From NCBI GenBank assembly GCA_963843745.1, contig CAWJLP010000007.1, positions 558,001-622,000 on the forward strand: a stretch of DNA of 64,000 nucleotides, written 5' to 3'. The position numbers were made by a program, and so were the translations under genes. The notes below the pieces were generated by a model, which was given only the letters and a program-made list of their open reading frames with translations, ran no database searches and was not told the origin of the DNA. The stretch is from Trebonia sp963843745 (GTDB lineage: Bacteria > Actinomycetota > Actinomycetes > Streptosporangiales > Streptosporangiaceae). Numbering within the stretch: the stretch's first letter is position 1; each line of letters opens with the position of its first letter. Positions 49,849-58,119 of this stretch are shown one piece after another.

Positions 49849-50658
49849 TTACGTCAGCGAGGCCGCGTGATCGGGAACGTAGGTCTGCATGTCGCGCGGG
49901 GTCCTGACGTAGCCGGACGAGGACGGCCGGTGCGGCAGCGCCAGCGACGGCGCCTTGACCTTGTGGTACGGGACCGTCGACAGTAGGTGCGCGATCATGT
50001 TGACCCGGGCGCGCCGCTTGTCGTCGGACTCGACCACGTACCACGGGGCCTCCGGGATATCGGTCATCATGAACATCTCGTCCTTGGCGCGGGAGTAGTC
50101 CTCCCAGCGGGTGAGCGACGCCAGGTCCATCGGGGACAGCTTCCACTGCCGCAAGGGGTCGTCGAGCCGGGACCGGAACCGGCGCTGCTGCTCTTCGTCG
50201 CTGACCGAGAACCAGTACTTGCGCAGCAGGATGCCGTCTTCCACCAGCAGCCGCTCGAAGATGGGGCACTGGTGCAGGAACCGGGCGTACTGCTCCTTCG
50301 TGCAGAACCCCATCACGTGCTCCACGCCCGCCCTGTTGTACCAGGATCGGTCGAACAGCGTGATCTCGCCTGCGGCCGGCAGGCGCTCCACGTACCGCTG
50401 GAAGTACCACTCGGTGCTCTCCCGTTCGGTCGGCTTGGGCAGCGCCGCGATCTGCGCGAAGCGGGGGTTGAGATACTGGGTGATGCGCTGGATCGTGCCG
50501 CCCTTGCCCGCCGCGTCGCGGCCTTCGAAGATCACGACGATCCGCGCGCCAGAGGAGCGCGTCCACTCCTGGAGCTTCACGAGCTCCACCTGCAGCCGGT
50601 AGAGCTCGTGCTCGTAGACGTCCCTTGACAGCCTTTCGCCGCCAGACTTCTTCGCCAT
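49849..50658 (-). CDS. ppk2: Polyphosphate kinase 2
   Basis: It transfers phosphate between polyphosphate and nucleotides. The 269-residue one-domain protein has Walker A GRDAAGKGG (46-54), the lid region with Arg residues (NPRFAQIAALPKPTERESTEWYF), and Walker B LFDRSWYNRAGVE (101-113), all of the PPK2 class. The length and the DxxGKGG context fit class I (NDP to NTP) PPK2. It lies 37 bases before malQ on the same strand. Starts MM at 50661/50658 are equivalent. Confidence 0.93.
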   Translation of the reverse strand: MAKKSGGERLSRDVYEHELYRLQVELVKLQEWTRSSGARIVVIFEGRDAAGKGGTIQRITQYLNPRFAQIAALPKPTERESTEWYFQRYVERLPAAGEITLFDRSWYNRAGVEHVMGFCTKEQYARFLHQCPIFERLLVEDGILLRKYWFSVSDEEQQRRFRSRLDDPLRQWKLSPMDLASLTRWEDYSRAKDEMFMMTDIPEAPWYVVESDDKRRARVNMIAHLLSTVPYHKVKAPSLALPHRPSSSGYVRTPRDMQTYVPDHAASLT

Positions 50659-50710
50659 CACGGGCTCCTCCCTCTCGGCATACCTCTTGTTCGGACTATA
50701 AATTAAGGCC

Positions 50711-51520
50711 GTGGATGACGAGATGACCCGCCGTTACGAGACGGTGGAAGTGAACCGCGATGGCGCGGCGGTGAAGATCGCGCTGAACCGCCCGGACCGG
50801 ATGAACGCCTGGAGCGAGGGACTGTCGAAAGACCTGCTCACCGTGCTGAGCGAGGCCGCCGCCGACGAGACGGTACGCGCCGTGATGCTGACAGGGAACG
50901 GCAGGGCCTTCTGCTCCGGGGCGGACCTCAAGGACGGCGCCGACGATGCGGTGGCCGGCCAGCTGGACACGTACACGACGCTGACCCGGTGGTATCACCC
51001 GATCGTCACCACGCTCCGGCAGATGCCGAAACCGGTGCTGACCGCGGTCAACGGCCCGGCGGCGGGGGCGGGCCTGTCGCTGGCGCTGGCAGGCAACCTG
51101 GTCGTGGCGGCTGAGTCGGCCTACTTCATGCTCGCTTTCGTGGGCATCGGGCTGGTGCCCGACGGCGGCGCGAGCCTGTTCGTGCCGTCCCGGGTGGGCT
51201 TCGCGCGGGCCGCGGAGATGGCCATGCTCGGCGAGCGGGTCAGCGCCGCGAAGGCCGTCGACTGGGGCCTGATCAACTCCGCCTGGCCGGACGCGGAGTT
51301 CGCGGCGAAGGCCGAGGCGCTGCTGACCCGGCTCGCCGCCGGGCCGACCCGCTCCTACGCGGGCAGCAAGCAGGAGCTGAACCACTGGATGTACGACCGG
51401 ATGGCCGCCCACCTAGAGCTGGAGGCGTCGATCCAGGGCGAGCTGGCGACCAGCGCGGACTTCATCGAGGGCGTGTCGGCGTTCCTGCAGAAGCGGCCGC
51501 CGGAGTTCGGCGGCAAGTAG
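50711..51520 (+). CDS. Enoyl-CoA hydratase/isomerase family protein
   Basis: The 269-residue crotonase-fold protein has the oxyanion-hole motifs GRAFCSGADLKDG (near 63-75) and NGPAAGAGLSLALAGNLVVAAESA (near 113-135). The catalytic Glu positions are partly replaced: the second is in IGLVPDGGAS, where hydratases have Glu or Asp. It should act on acyl-CoA in fatty acid or aromatic acid breakdown, exact reaction unknown. The start is GTG 50711 or ATG 50723. It is divergent from ppk2 across 52 bp. Confidence 0.88.
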   Translation: MDDEMTRRYETVEVNRDGAAVKIALNRPDRMNAWSEGLSKDLLTVLSEAAADETVRAVMLTGNGRAFCSGADLKDGADDAVAGQLDTYTTLTRWYHPIVTTLRQMPKPVLTAVNGPAAGAGLSLALAGNLVVAAESAYFMLAFVGIGLVPDGGASLFVPSRVGFARAAEMAMLGERVSAAKAVDWGLINSAWPDAEFAAKAEALLTRLAAGPTRSYAGSKQELNHWMYDRMAAHLELEASIQGELATSADFIEGVSAFLQKRPPEFGGK

Positions 51521-51785
51521 CCGGACGCCTGCCCGTTCCCGGGCAGTCACCCAGGTCGTCATTCGGCGGTGTGACCCAGGTCACGCTATGTTCAGTTCTG
51601 CGCGCTTAATTCCGGGCATGCGGCGTCTTGTCAGAATTGCGGCGGGCCTGGCGTTGTTCGCCGGCAGCGCACTCGCCATCCTCACGTCGTCAGCGGCCGG
51701 CGTTACCGCCTCGGCCGCTGACGGTCCGCCGCCGGCTGGTGTCCTTCCTTTATCCGGAACGGACCGTGGTTCTAACGTAAGGGCC

Positions 51786-52535
51786 ATGACAACTCAGAAA
51801 GTGGCGGTCGTGACCGGGGCTGGCTCCGGTCTCGGCCGCCACATCACGCTCACGCTGGCCGGAGCCGGCTGGGACGTCGCCGCGGCCGGCCGCCGCCTCG
51901 CCGCCCTGGAGGAGACGGCGGCGCTGGCCGCGGCGGACTCGGTCATGCCGGTGGCGACCGACGTCACGGACGCGGACTCGGTCGCCGCGCTGTTCGCCGC
52001 GGTGGAGCTCCGGTACGGCAGGCTGGACCTGCTGGTAAACAACGCCGGCACCGGGGCACCGGGGGGTGCGGTGGACGAGGTATCGCCGGAGGGCTGGCGG
52101 TCCATCGTGGCCACCAACCTGACAGGCTCCTTCCTGTGCGCGCACCATGCGGTGCGGATGATGAAGGAGCAGCAACCCCAGGGCGGCCGGATCATCAACA
52201 ACGGCTCGATCTCCGCGCACTCCCCGCGGCCGGGCAGCGTCGGGTACACGACGACCAAGCACGCGATCACGGGCCTGACCAAGTCGATCTCCCTGGACGG
52301 CCGCCGGTACAACATCGCCTGCGGGCAGATCGACATCGGCAACGCGGCGACAGAGATGACCGAGCGGATCGCCGCGGGCGCGCCGCAGGCGGACGGCAGG
52401 GTGCTGCCCGAGCCGACCTTCGACCCCCGGCACGTGGCGGAAGCGGTGCGCTACATGGCGGAGCTGCCGCTCGACACGAACGTCCAGTTCATGACGATCA
52501 TGGCGACAACAATGCCGTTCATCGGCCGCGGCTGA
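51786..52535 (+). CDS. Short-chain dehydrogenase/reductase
   Basis: The 249-residue SDR has TGAGSGLG (10-17), NNAG, NNGSISAHSPRPGS with the catalytic Ser, and YTTTKHAITGL with the Tyr-Lys pair; an extended C-terminus LPLDTNVQFMTIMATTMPFIGRG follows the family. ATG 51786 is the SDR start because MTTQKVAVVTGAG is the normal opening. The frame stays open for another 66 codons upstream, which read like a signal peptide; this is discussed in the findings. The substrate is unknown. Confidence 0.88.
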   Translation: MTTQKVAVVTGAGSGLGRHITLTLAGAGWDVAAAGRRLAALEETAALAAADSVMPVATDVTDADSVAALFAAVELRYGRLDLLVNNAGTGAPGGAVDEVSPEGWRSIVATNLTGSFLCAHHAVRMMKEQQPQGGRIINNGSISAHSPRPGSVGYTTTKHAITGLTKSISLDGRRYNIACGQIDIGNAATEMTERIAAGAPQADGRVLPEPTFDPRHVAEAVRYMAELPLDTNVQFMTIMATTMPFIGRG

Positions 52536-52608
52536 TGGCGGGCCGCGGCCGACGACGGCGAGTTGGGCTCCCCCGGGGGTTCTGCTGCCGAACCCGCAGA
52601 GCGGAGTC

Positions 52609-52638
52609 CCCGGACGGGGGGGCATCCGGGGACTCCCT
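52609..52638. terminator. Strong hairpin after the SDR gene
   Basis: AGTCCCCGGA and TCCGGGGACT pair perfectly (10 bp) over a G-rich loop of about 10 bases. It lies between the convergent SDR and nadK genes and can end transcription on both strands. Confidence 0.6.
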
Positions 52639-52714
52639 CGCGGGGGAAAGCCCTGTGTCCGAAACGCCGCACCCGGTCTGGGCGTTACACCCCGGCAGAG
52701 AAAATTTTAAGTAG

Positions 52715-53611
52715 TTATCCCGCTACGTTAGGTAGTTGCCGGGGCGGGCGCGGGAGGCTCGGCGGGAGGATCTCCGCGGAGTCGGCGATCCGCAGCTTGC
52801 GCCTGGCGCGCTGGTAGAACGTGGTTCGGCCGAGCCGGACCACCCGGGCGGCGGCGGGACGCGCATCGATCTCGAGCGCGTCGCCGGGCCCCACGTAGCC
52901 GACTACCTGGCCGTCCACCTCGACGGCGAGCCGACCGCTCCCCGGCAGCACCTCGAGCGTGACCGTGTCGGTCACCGAGAGCACCAGCCCGCGGTTATAG
53001 GCCGAATGCGGCGCGGCGGGCGTCACGAGCAGCGCTTCTACGGCCGGGCTGACGATCGGGCCGCCGGCCGAGAAGCTGTAGGCGGTGGAGCCGGTGGGCG
53101 TGGCGACGACCACGGCGTCGGCCGCGTAGGAGACGAACGGCTGCCCGCCCACTTGGAGCGATACCGCCGCCGTGCCGCCGGGTACCCGGACCACGGCGAT
53201 GTCGTTGAACGCCGTGACGCGCTCCCCGGCGACCCGGCTGTCCACGGCGAGCCTCGGCTCGACCGAGTAGTCGCGGGCGTCGATGGCCGACAGCGCGTCG
53301 GGCAGGTCAGGCACGTCGACCTCGGCGAGGAAGCCGAGCTTGCCGAGGTTGACGCCGAGCACCGGAGCGCGCTGCCCGTCGGCCAGCCGCATCGCGCGCA
53401 GCATGGTGCCGTCGCCGCCGAGGCTGACGATCAGCTCGGCGCGCTTCGCCATCTCCTCGGCGGTTACCGCCGTCGCGGCGCAGTTCAGCCGGGAGATCTC
53501 GTCGCCGATGCCGTAGACGGTGGCGCCCTTGCGGGCGGCCCAGGCGAGGATGGCGTCGACGGCTTCTTTGGAGTCCCGCTGGGGGTGCAGGACGATGCCT
53601 ACTGCGTGCAT
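52715..53611 (-). CDS. nadK: NAD kinase
   Basis: It phosphorylates NAD to NADP with ATP or polyphosphate. The 298-residue protein has GGDGTMLRA (65-73), LGVNLGKLGFLAEVD, FNDIAVVR (where the usual is LNE), ATPTGSTAYSFSAGGPIVSP, and the C-terminal VEVDGQVVGYV. It lies one base after the disulfide oxidoreductase gene on the same strand, so the two are co-transcribed; NADPH made via zwf and this kinase would feed disulfide reduction. Confidence 0.95.
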   Translation of the reverse strand: MHAVGIVLHPQRDSKEAVDAILAWAARKGATVYGIGDEISRLNCAATAVTAEEMAKRAELIVSLGGDGTMLRAMRLADGQRAPVLGVNLGKLGFLAEVDVPDLPDALSAIDARDYSVEPRLAVDSRVAGERVTAFNDIAVVRVPGGTAAVSLQVGGQPFVSYAADAVVVATPTGSTAYSFSAGGPIVSPAVEALLVTPAAPHSAYNRGLVLSVTDTVTLEVLPGSGRLAVEVDGQVVGYVGPGDALEIDARPAAARVVRLGRTTFYQRARRKLRIADSAEILPPSLPRPPRQLPNVAG

Positions 53612-53612
53612 C

Positions 53613-54980
53613 TCACAGTCCGTAGGTCTCGAGGAGCCGTAGCCACAGCTCGCTCATGGTCGGGTACGAGGGGACGGCGTGCCAGAGGCTGTCGAGGGGG
53701 ACCTGGCCCGCGACCGCGATGGTGGCGGCGTGGATCATTTCGCCGACGCCGGGCCCGGCCAGTGTCATGCCGAGGATGGTTTTCGTCTGCTCGTCGACGA
53801 CCATCTGGGCGTGACCCTTGTAATCGTCGGCGAAGAGCCTCGCACCCGCCACGTCGCCGATTTCGTACTCGACGACGCGGACGGCGTGGCCCGCGGCTTC
53901 GGCTTGTTCCCTGGTGAGGCCCACGGCGGCGACTTCGGGGAGGGTGAAGATCACCTGGGGGATGCAGGTCTTGCTTGACCGGTCTCTGACTTCCGGTTCC
54001 TTGCCCTTAGCGCGGGCGGCGATCGCGTCGCCGCAGATGCGGCCCTGGTACTTGCCCATGTGGGTGAGCAGCGCGAGGCGGTTGACGTCGCCCGACGCGT
54101 ACAGCCAGCCGCCGTCGACGGCGGTGACACGCATCGTGTCGTCTACGTCGAGCCAGGAGCCGGGGGTGAGGCCGACGGACTCCAGGCCGATGTCGTCGGT
54201 GCGCGGGGCGCGTCCGGTGGCCGCGAGCACCTCGGCGGCTTCGAGCGTGGTCCCGTCGTCGAGCGTCAGCGTGACGGACCCGTTCCTGGTGGCGCCGGTC
54301 ACGCCAACGCCGAGGCGGACGTCGACGCCGGAGTCGGTCAGGCCCTTGGCCACGAGGTCGCCCGCGAAGCCCGGCAGCCGCTCGAGCAGCCCGCCGCGGG
54401 GCAGCAGCGTGACCCGGGAGCCGAGCGCCGACCAGGCGGCGGCCATCTCACAGCCCACGACCCCGCCCCCGACGATGGCGAGGCTCTCCGGCACCTCGTG
54501 CGCGCTCGTCGCCTCGCGGCTCGTCCACGGCTTGACCCCGGCCAGCGACGGCGGCACGACCGCGCGGGTCCCGACTGCCACCACGACCGCCTGCCGGGCC
54601 GTGAGCTCAGCGTCGGCGACCTTGACAACCCGCTCGCCGGAAATCCGCCCGGCCCCGCGGAAAAAGTCGGCCCCGGCGTTCTTCAGCCACTCAACCTGCC
54701 CGTCGTCCTTCCAGTTGTGCGTGAACGTATCCCGCCGCTCAAGGACGCCCGCGACTTCCAGCCGGGCCCCCACAGCCCCCTTGACATGGTTGGCTTCAGA
54801 AACAGCCACCGCAGGCCGGAGCAACGCCTTGCTAGGCATGCACGCCCAGTAAGAACACTCGCCTCCGGCGAGCTCCGACTCGACGACGGCGGCGGTAAGC
54901 CCGCCGCGCACGGCCCGCTGAGCCACGTTCTCCCCGGTGGGCCCCGCCCCGATAACGATCACGTCATAAACGTCGGTCAT
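53613..54980 (-). CDS. FAD pyridine nucleotide-disulfide oxidoreductase
   Basis: The 455-residue protein has the FAD fold IGAGPTG (10-16), a redox disulfide in GGECSYWACMPSK (Cys42 and Cys47), a NAD(P)-binding IVGGGVVGCEMAAAW, ASGDVN and the C-terminal dimer domain with the His-Pro-like HAVPSYPTMSE. Active-site CxxxxC fits the group I family (lipoamide, mycothione, mercuric reductases). The loss of the usual CLNxGC (here CSYWAC) and context with nadK suggest an atypical thiol or quinone reductase of the actinobacterial LpdA (quinone reductase) type. The true substrate is unknown. Confidence 0.85.
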   Translation of the reverse strand: MTDVYDVIVIGAGPTGENVAQRAVRGGLTAAVVESELAGGECSYWACMPSKALLRPAVAVSEANHVKGAVGARLEVAGVLERRDTFTHNWKDDGQVEWLKNAGADFFRGAGRISGERVVKVADAELTARQAVVVAVGTRAVVPPSLAGVKPWTSREATSAHEVPESLAIVGGGVVGCEMAAAWSALGSRVTLLPRGGLLERLPGFAGDLVAKGLTDSGVDVRLGVGVTGATRNGSVTLTLDDGTTLEAAEVLAATGRAPRTDDIGLESVGLTPGSWLDVDDTMRVTAVDGGWLYASGDVNRLALLTHMGKYQGRICGDAIAARAKGKEPEVRDRSSKTCIPQVIFTLPEVAAVGLTREQAEAAGHAVRVVEYEIGDVAGARLFADDYKGHAQMVVDEQTKTILGMTLAGPGVGEMIHAATIAVAGQVPLDSLWHAVPSYPTMSELWLRLLETYGL

Positions 54981-55067
54981 CCAGCCCCTCCATGTCCGCC
55001 CGTCCCAGTCGCCTATGTGTCACGGTAACTACCCGCCTCGTTACGCGCTGCCCTACCGCGGCACCAC

Positions 55068-56516
55068 CTACCCGGCCTCGAGGTCTCCGACCATCGCGGC
55101 GGGGTCTATGACGCGGTCGAAGTCCTCCGCGCTGATGTAACCCAGCTCCAGCGCCGCTTCGCGCAACGTGCTGCCGTCCGCGTCGGCCCTGTGCGCGATC
55201 TCGGCGGCCTTGTCGTAGCCGATCACTGGCGACAGGGCGGTAACCAGCATCAGCGACCGGTTCACGTGCTCGGCGATGCGCGTTTCGTTGAGCTCGGCGC
55301 CCTCCACGCAGAACACGCGGAAGGTCCGGCAGGCGCCGGCCAGGATCGTCGCCGAGTGCAGGAAGTTGGCGATGATCACCGGTCGCATGGTGTTCAGCTC
55401 CAGGTTGCCCTGGGATGCGGCGAACGCGATCGTCGTGTCGTGCCCGAGCACCTGAGCGCAGACCATGAGCATGGCCTCGCACTGCGTCGGGTTGACCTTG
55501 CCCGGCATGATCGAGCTGCCCGGCTCGTTGGCCGGCAGGATCAGCTCGCCGAGCCCGGCCCTGGGCCCCGAGGCCAGCCAGCGGACGTCGTTGGCGATCT
55601 TCGTCAGCGGGACGGCGAGCCCGCGCAGCCCGGCGGAGGCGGCGGCCACCGCGTCGGACCCGGCCAGCGCGGCGAACTTATTGGCCGCGGTGCGGAACGG
55701 GTAGCCGGTCTCCGCCGCGATCCGTTCCGCGACGTCGACGGCGAAGCCGGGCGGCGCGTTCAGGCCGGTGCCGACCGCGGTGCCGCCGGCGGCGAGCTCG
55801 TACAGGTCCGCGGTGGCCCGCTCGAGTCCGCCGATCGCCTGCTCGAGCTGGCGGGCGAACCCGGACCATTCCTGCCCGACGGTCAGCGGAACCGCGTCCT
55901 CCAGGTGGGTGCGGCCGATCTTCACCACGCCCCGCCACTCGCGGGCCTTGAGGTCGATGGCCTCTGTGAGCGCCCGCGCGCTCGGCAGCACGCCTTCCCG
56001 CACCGCCCGCACGGCCGCGACGTGCATGGCGGTGGGGAACGTGTCGTTGGAGGACTGCCCCATGTTCACGTGGTCGTTGGGGTGCACCGGGGTCTTGCTG
56101 CCGATCTGGCCGCCGACCAGCTGGATGGCCCGGTTGCTGATCACCTCGTTGACGTTCATGTTGGTCTGCGTCCCGGATCCGGTCTGCCAGACGCGCAGCG
56201 GGAAGTGGTCGTCAAGCTCGCCGTCGATCACCTCGTCGCAGACCCCCGCGATCAGGCTCGCCATCCAGCCGGGGAGCCTGCCCGCCTTCCCGTTGGCGAG
56301 CGCCGCGGCCTTCTTCACGTAGCCGAAGGCGTGGTACACCTCCCGTGGCATCAGGTCCGCGCCTATGTCACCGAAGTGGACCAGCGACCGCTGGGTCTGC
56401 GCCCCCCAGTACCGGTCGGCCGGGACGTCGATGACGCCCATCGAGTCGCTTTCCCGCCGGTGCCCGGTAGCCCCGATCCCCACCGGCAAGCCAAGTACGT
56501 CAGGCCCTTCGTCCAT
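55068..56516 (-). CDS. fumC: Class II fumarase
   Basis: It hydrates fumarate to malate in the TCA cycle. The 482-residue protein has the N-terminal RESDSMGVIDVPADRYWGAQT, the active-site SGTQTNMNVNEVI, HPNDHVNMGQSSND, KIGRTHLEDAVPLTVGQE and the superfamily signature GSSIMPGKVNP with the catalytic Ser. Start ATG 56516 (MDEGPDVLG) gives a typical length. The upstream gap has a short palindrome CTACTAC-GTACT-GTAGTAG (56768-56786) that may be a control site. Confidence 0.95.
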   Translation of the reverse strand: MDEGPDVLGLPVGIGATGHRRESDSMGVIDVPADRYWGAQTQRSLVHFGDIGADLMPREVYHAFGYVKKAAALANGKAGRLPGWMASLIAGVCDEVIDGELDDHFPLRVWQTGSGTQTNMNVNEVISNRAIQLVGGQIGSKTPVHPNDHVNMGQSSNDTFPTAMHVAAVRAVREGVLPSARALTEAIDLKAREWRGVVKIGRTHLEDAVPLTVGQEWSGFARQLEQAIGGLERATADLYELAAGGTAVGTGLNAPPGFAVDVAERIAAETGYPFRTAANKFAALAGSDAVAAASAGLRGLAVPLTKIANDVRWLASGPRAGLGELILPANEPGSSIMPGKVNPTQCEAMLMVCAQVLGHDTTIAFAASQGNLELNTMRPVIIANFLHSATILAGACRTFRVFCVEGAELNETRIAEHVNRSLMLVTALSPVIGYDKAAEIAHRADADGSTLREAALELGYISAEDFDRVIDPAAMVGDLEAG

Positions 56517-56895
56517 ACCCCAACCCAAGCACACCCCGCCGCGGTTTACGTTTGCGCCCGTCCACATGAGCACGCGCCCAGATCGGCACGGGAAACCCGG
56601 AGCCCGCAGATTTGTCCCTGTTTTCTGCTGCCCCGACGACAGAAAACAGGGACAAACCGGAGGCCACGCCAATGCGTGGTCCGGCAGTCACCCCTCTTGC
56701 TCCTGGCTCACGCATCGCGAGGCGGGTAGTGCTGGTTGACGCCCATCGGGATCTACCCTACGCCGGACTACTACGTACTGTAGTAGCGGGCCCTCGTACG
56801 GTCGGCGGCACTACCCTTGGGGCGCCGGTCTTAACGTGCGGCGCGGCGGACGCAGCGGCTGATCGCCGCGCGCCCGCCGCGCCGGATGCTGAGGT
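56517..56895. other. Gap between fumC and secreted protein gene
   Basis: No gene is supported. It holds family B palindrome copy 2 and a 7-bp inverted repeat CTACTAC/GTAGTAG (56768-56786), set in AT-richer DNA that likely carries the fumC promoter. Confidence 0.7.
56611..56656. repeat. Palindromic element family B, copy 2
   Basis: A perfect 17-bp inverted repeat, TTTGTCCCTGTTTTCTG (56611-56627) with its complement (56640-56656), encloses the loop CTGCCCCGACGA. The right flank CCGGAGGCC and left GCCCGCAGA are shared with copy 1 at 31027, whose stem has drifted. Confidence 0.85.
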
Positions 56896-57792
56896 CTACT
56901 TGAGGATCTGGATGACCTTTTCCATGCCGAGAGTGGTGTGCTCGCGGCCGTCCTGGGTGTCCATGAAGCACGCAATCACCCAGTATCCAGGCTTCTGGGT
57001 GACGACCGACTCGAACGACTGGCCGTGCGAGAGTGCGCTGACCCAGCCGTACTCGCCGGTGGCCAGGGCCCCTGCCGCGTTGTCGTTACCGGCCTTGAGG
57101 TCGGCGGCGATCTTCTTGGCGGTGGCCAGGTTCGGCGCCTCGATGCCCTGGATCATGTGCACCAGGAAGCCGGTGTTCCCCCACTGGACGGTCTGGCCGT
57201 CGTAGATCTTGCTGGCGCCGATGAAGCCGAACTCACGGGTGGAGATCGTGGCGCCGGGCTTAGGCAGGGCTGCCGGGTGGTGCGATGGCCAGACCGTGAA
57301 CACCGTGAGCGGCGGCATCTTGGCCGCCGCGGCGAGGTCGAGAGCCACATAGGTGCCGGGTGCCAGGTCGAGGTACACCGAACTGGTTCCCTTGTCAGCC
57401 TCGGTGCTCATCACGATCTGGGCGATCCCGTACAGGTTGTTCGGGTCCTGCGCGGCGGCGGGAAGGGCGGCGAACAGCTGCGACAGCGTGACACCGGGAT
57501 CGAGCCTGGCGAAGCCAGGTCCGCCCGCCGCCTCGCCGGTGACCTTGAAGACGACGCGCTCCGCGCCGGACTTGAGGGTCCCGCCGACGGAAATGGCCTT
57601 GCCGTTCATGCTGACTGTCATCACGGGCAGCCCGCCCGACCCGGAGGCCGGGGCGGCCGCGCTGGCGGCCATGGCGGGGGTGGCGGCTTGAGATGCCGCC
57701 AGCGGTATGGCGGACAAGGCCGCGGCTGCCGCGACCGGTGCGACGACGGCGACCCAGCGCCGCCTGGTAAGAGCCCTGTACCTGGTGAACAC
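56896..57792 (-). CDS. Secreted protein of unknown function
   Basis: Start GTG 57792 has AAAGGGA upstream. The 298-residue product has a Sec signal peptide (Arg-rich TRRRW, hydrophobic core, ASQAATPAMA cleavage region) and then a beta-rich mature domain with a cupredoxin-like feel (MNGKAISVGGTLKSGAERVVFKVTG, GTYVALDLAAAAKMPPLTVF, PGATISTREFGFIGASK, and NTGFLVHMIQGIEAPNLATAK). The final GYWVIACFMDTQDGREHTTLGMEKVIQI has Cys, His and Met in the order found in copper sites, but I cannot confirm metal binding. No gene partners are evident. Confidence 0.78.
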   Translation of the reverse strand: MFTRYRALTRRRWVAVVAPVAAAAALSAIPLAASQAATPAMAASAAAPASGSGGLPVMTVSMNGKAISVGGTLKSGAERVVFKVTGEAAGGPGFARLDPGVTLSQLFAALPAAAQDPNNLYGIAQIVMSTEADKGTSSVYLDLAPGTYVALDLAAAAKMPPLTVFTVWPSHHPAALPKPGATISTREFGFIGASKIYDGQTVQWGNTGFLVHMIQGIEAPNLATAKKIAADLKAGNDNAAGALATGEYGWVSALSHGQSFESVVTQKPGYWVIACFMDTQDGREHTTLGMEKVIQILK

Positions 57793-58119
57793 GTGGGTGA
57801 TCCCTTTCGCTGCGTGAGGCCATGCGGGCACCGGCGTACTGGTGCCCGGCCCGTGCGCTACCGGCCCGTGGCGTTCCGGCCCCCGCCCGCGGACCCATGG
57901 TCCGCTCAGGTACACGCTCGCCCTTCCGGCCCCCACCGCGCCCCAGGGACGGCCCCTAGTCCGCGTTCCTAGGGTGCGGGCGCCATATCGGGGTGGTGGG
58001 GGGCGCCAAACGTTGGGGGGTGTCCCGGCTGTCGCCGGCTGCGGCGGCGTGTGACGCTGAACGCGGGTGGTGCTTCCTGAGGATTTCCGACTTCCGATGG
58101 CGGCAGGGGGAACTGGGCG
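57793..58119. promoter_or_regulatory. Divergent promoter gap, secreted protein / LuxR gene
   Basis: This 327-bp gap between two divergent genes should hold both promoters. I see no strong hairpin or clear -10/-35 pair; the sequence is GC-rich with short CCGGCCCGTG repeats near 57845-57870. Confidence 0.35.

Noticed and set aside
48333..49907. 524-codon plus-strand open frame
   Set aside because: It mirrors malQ on the other strand and shows no family motif.
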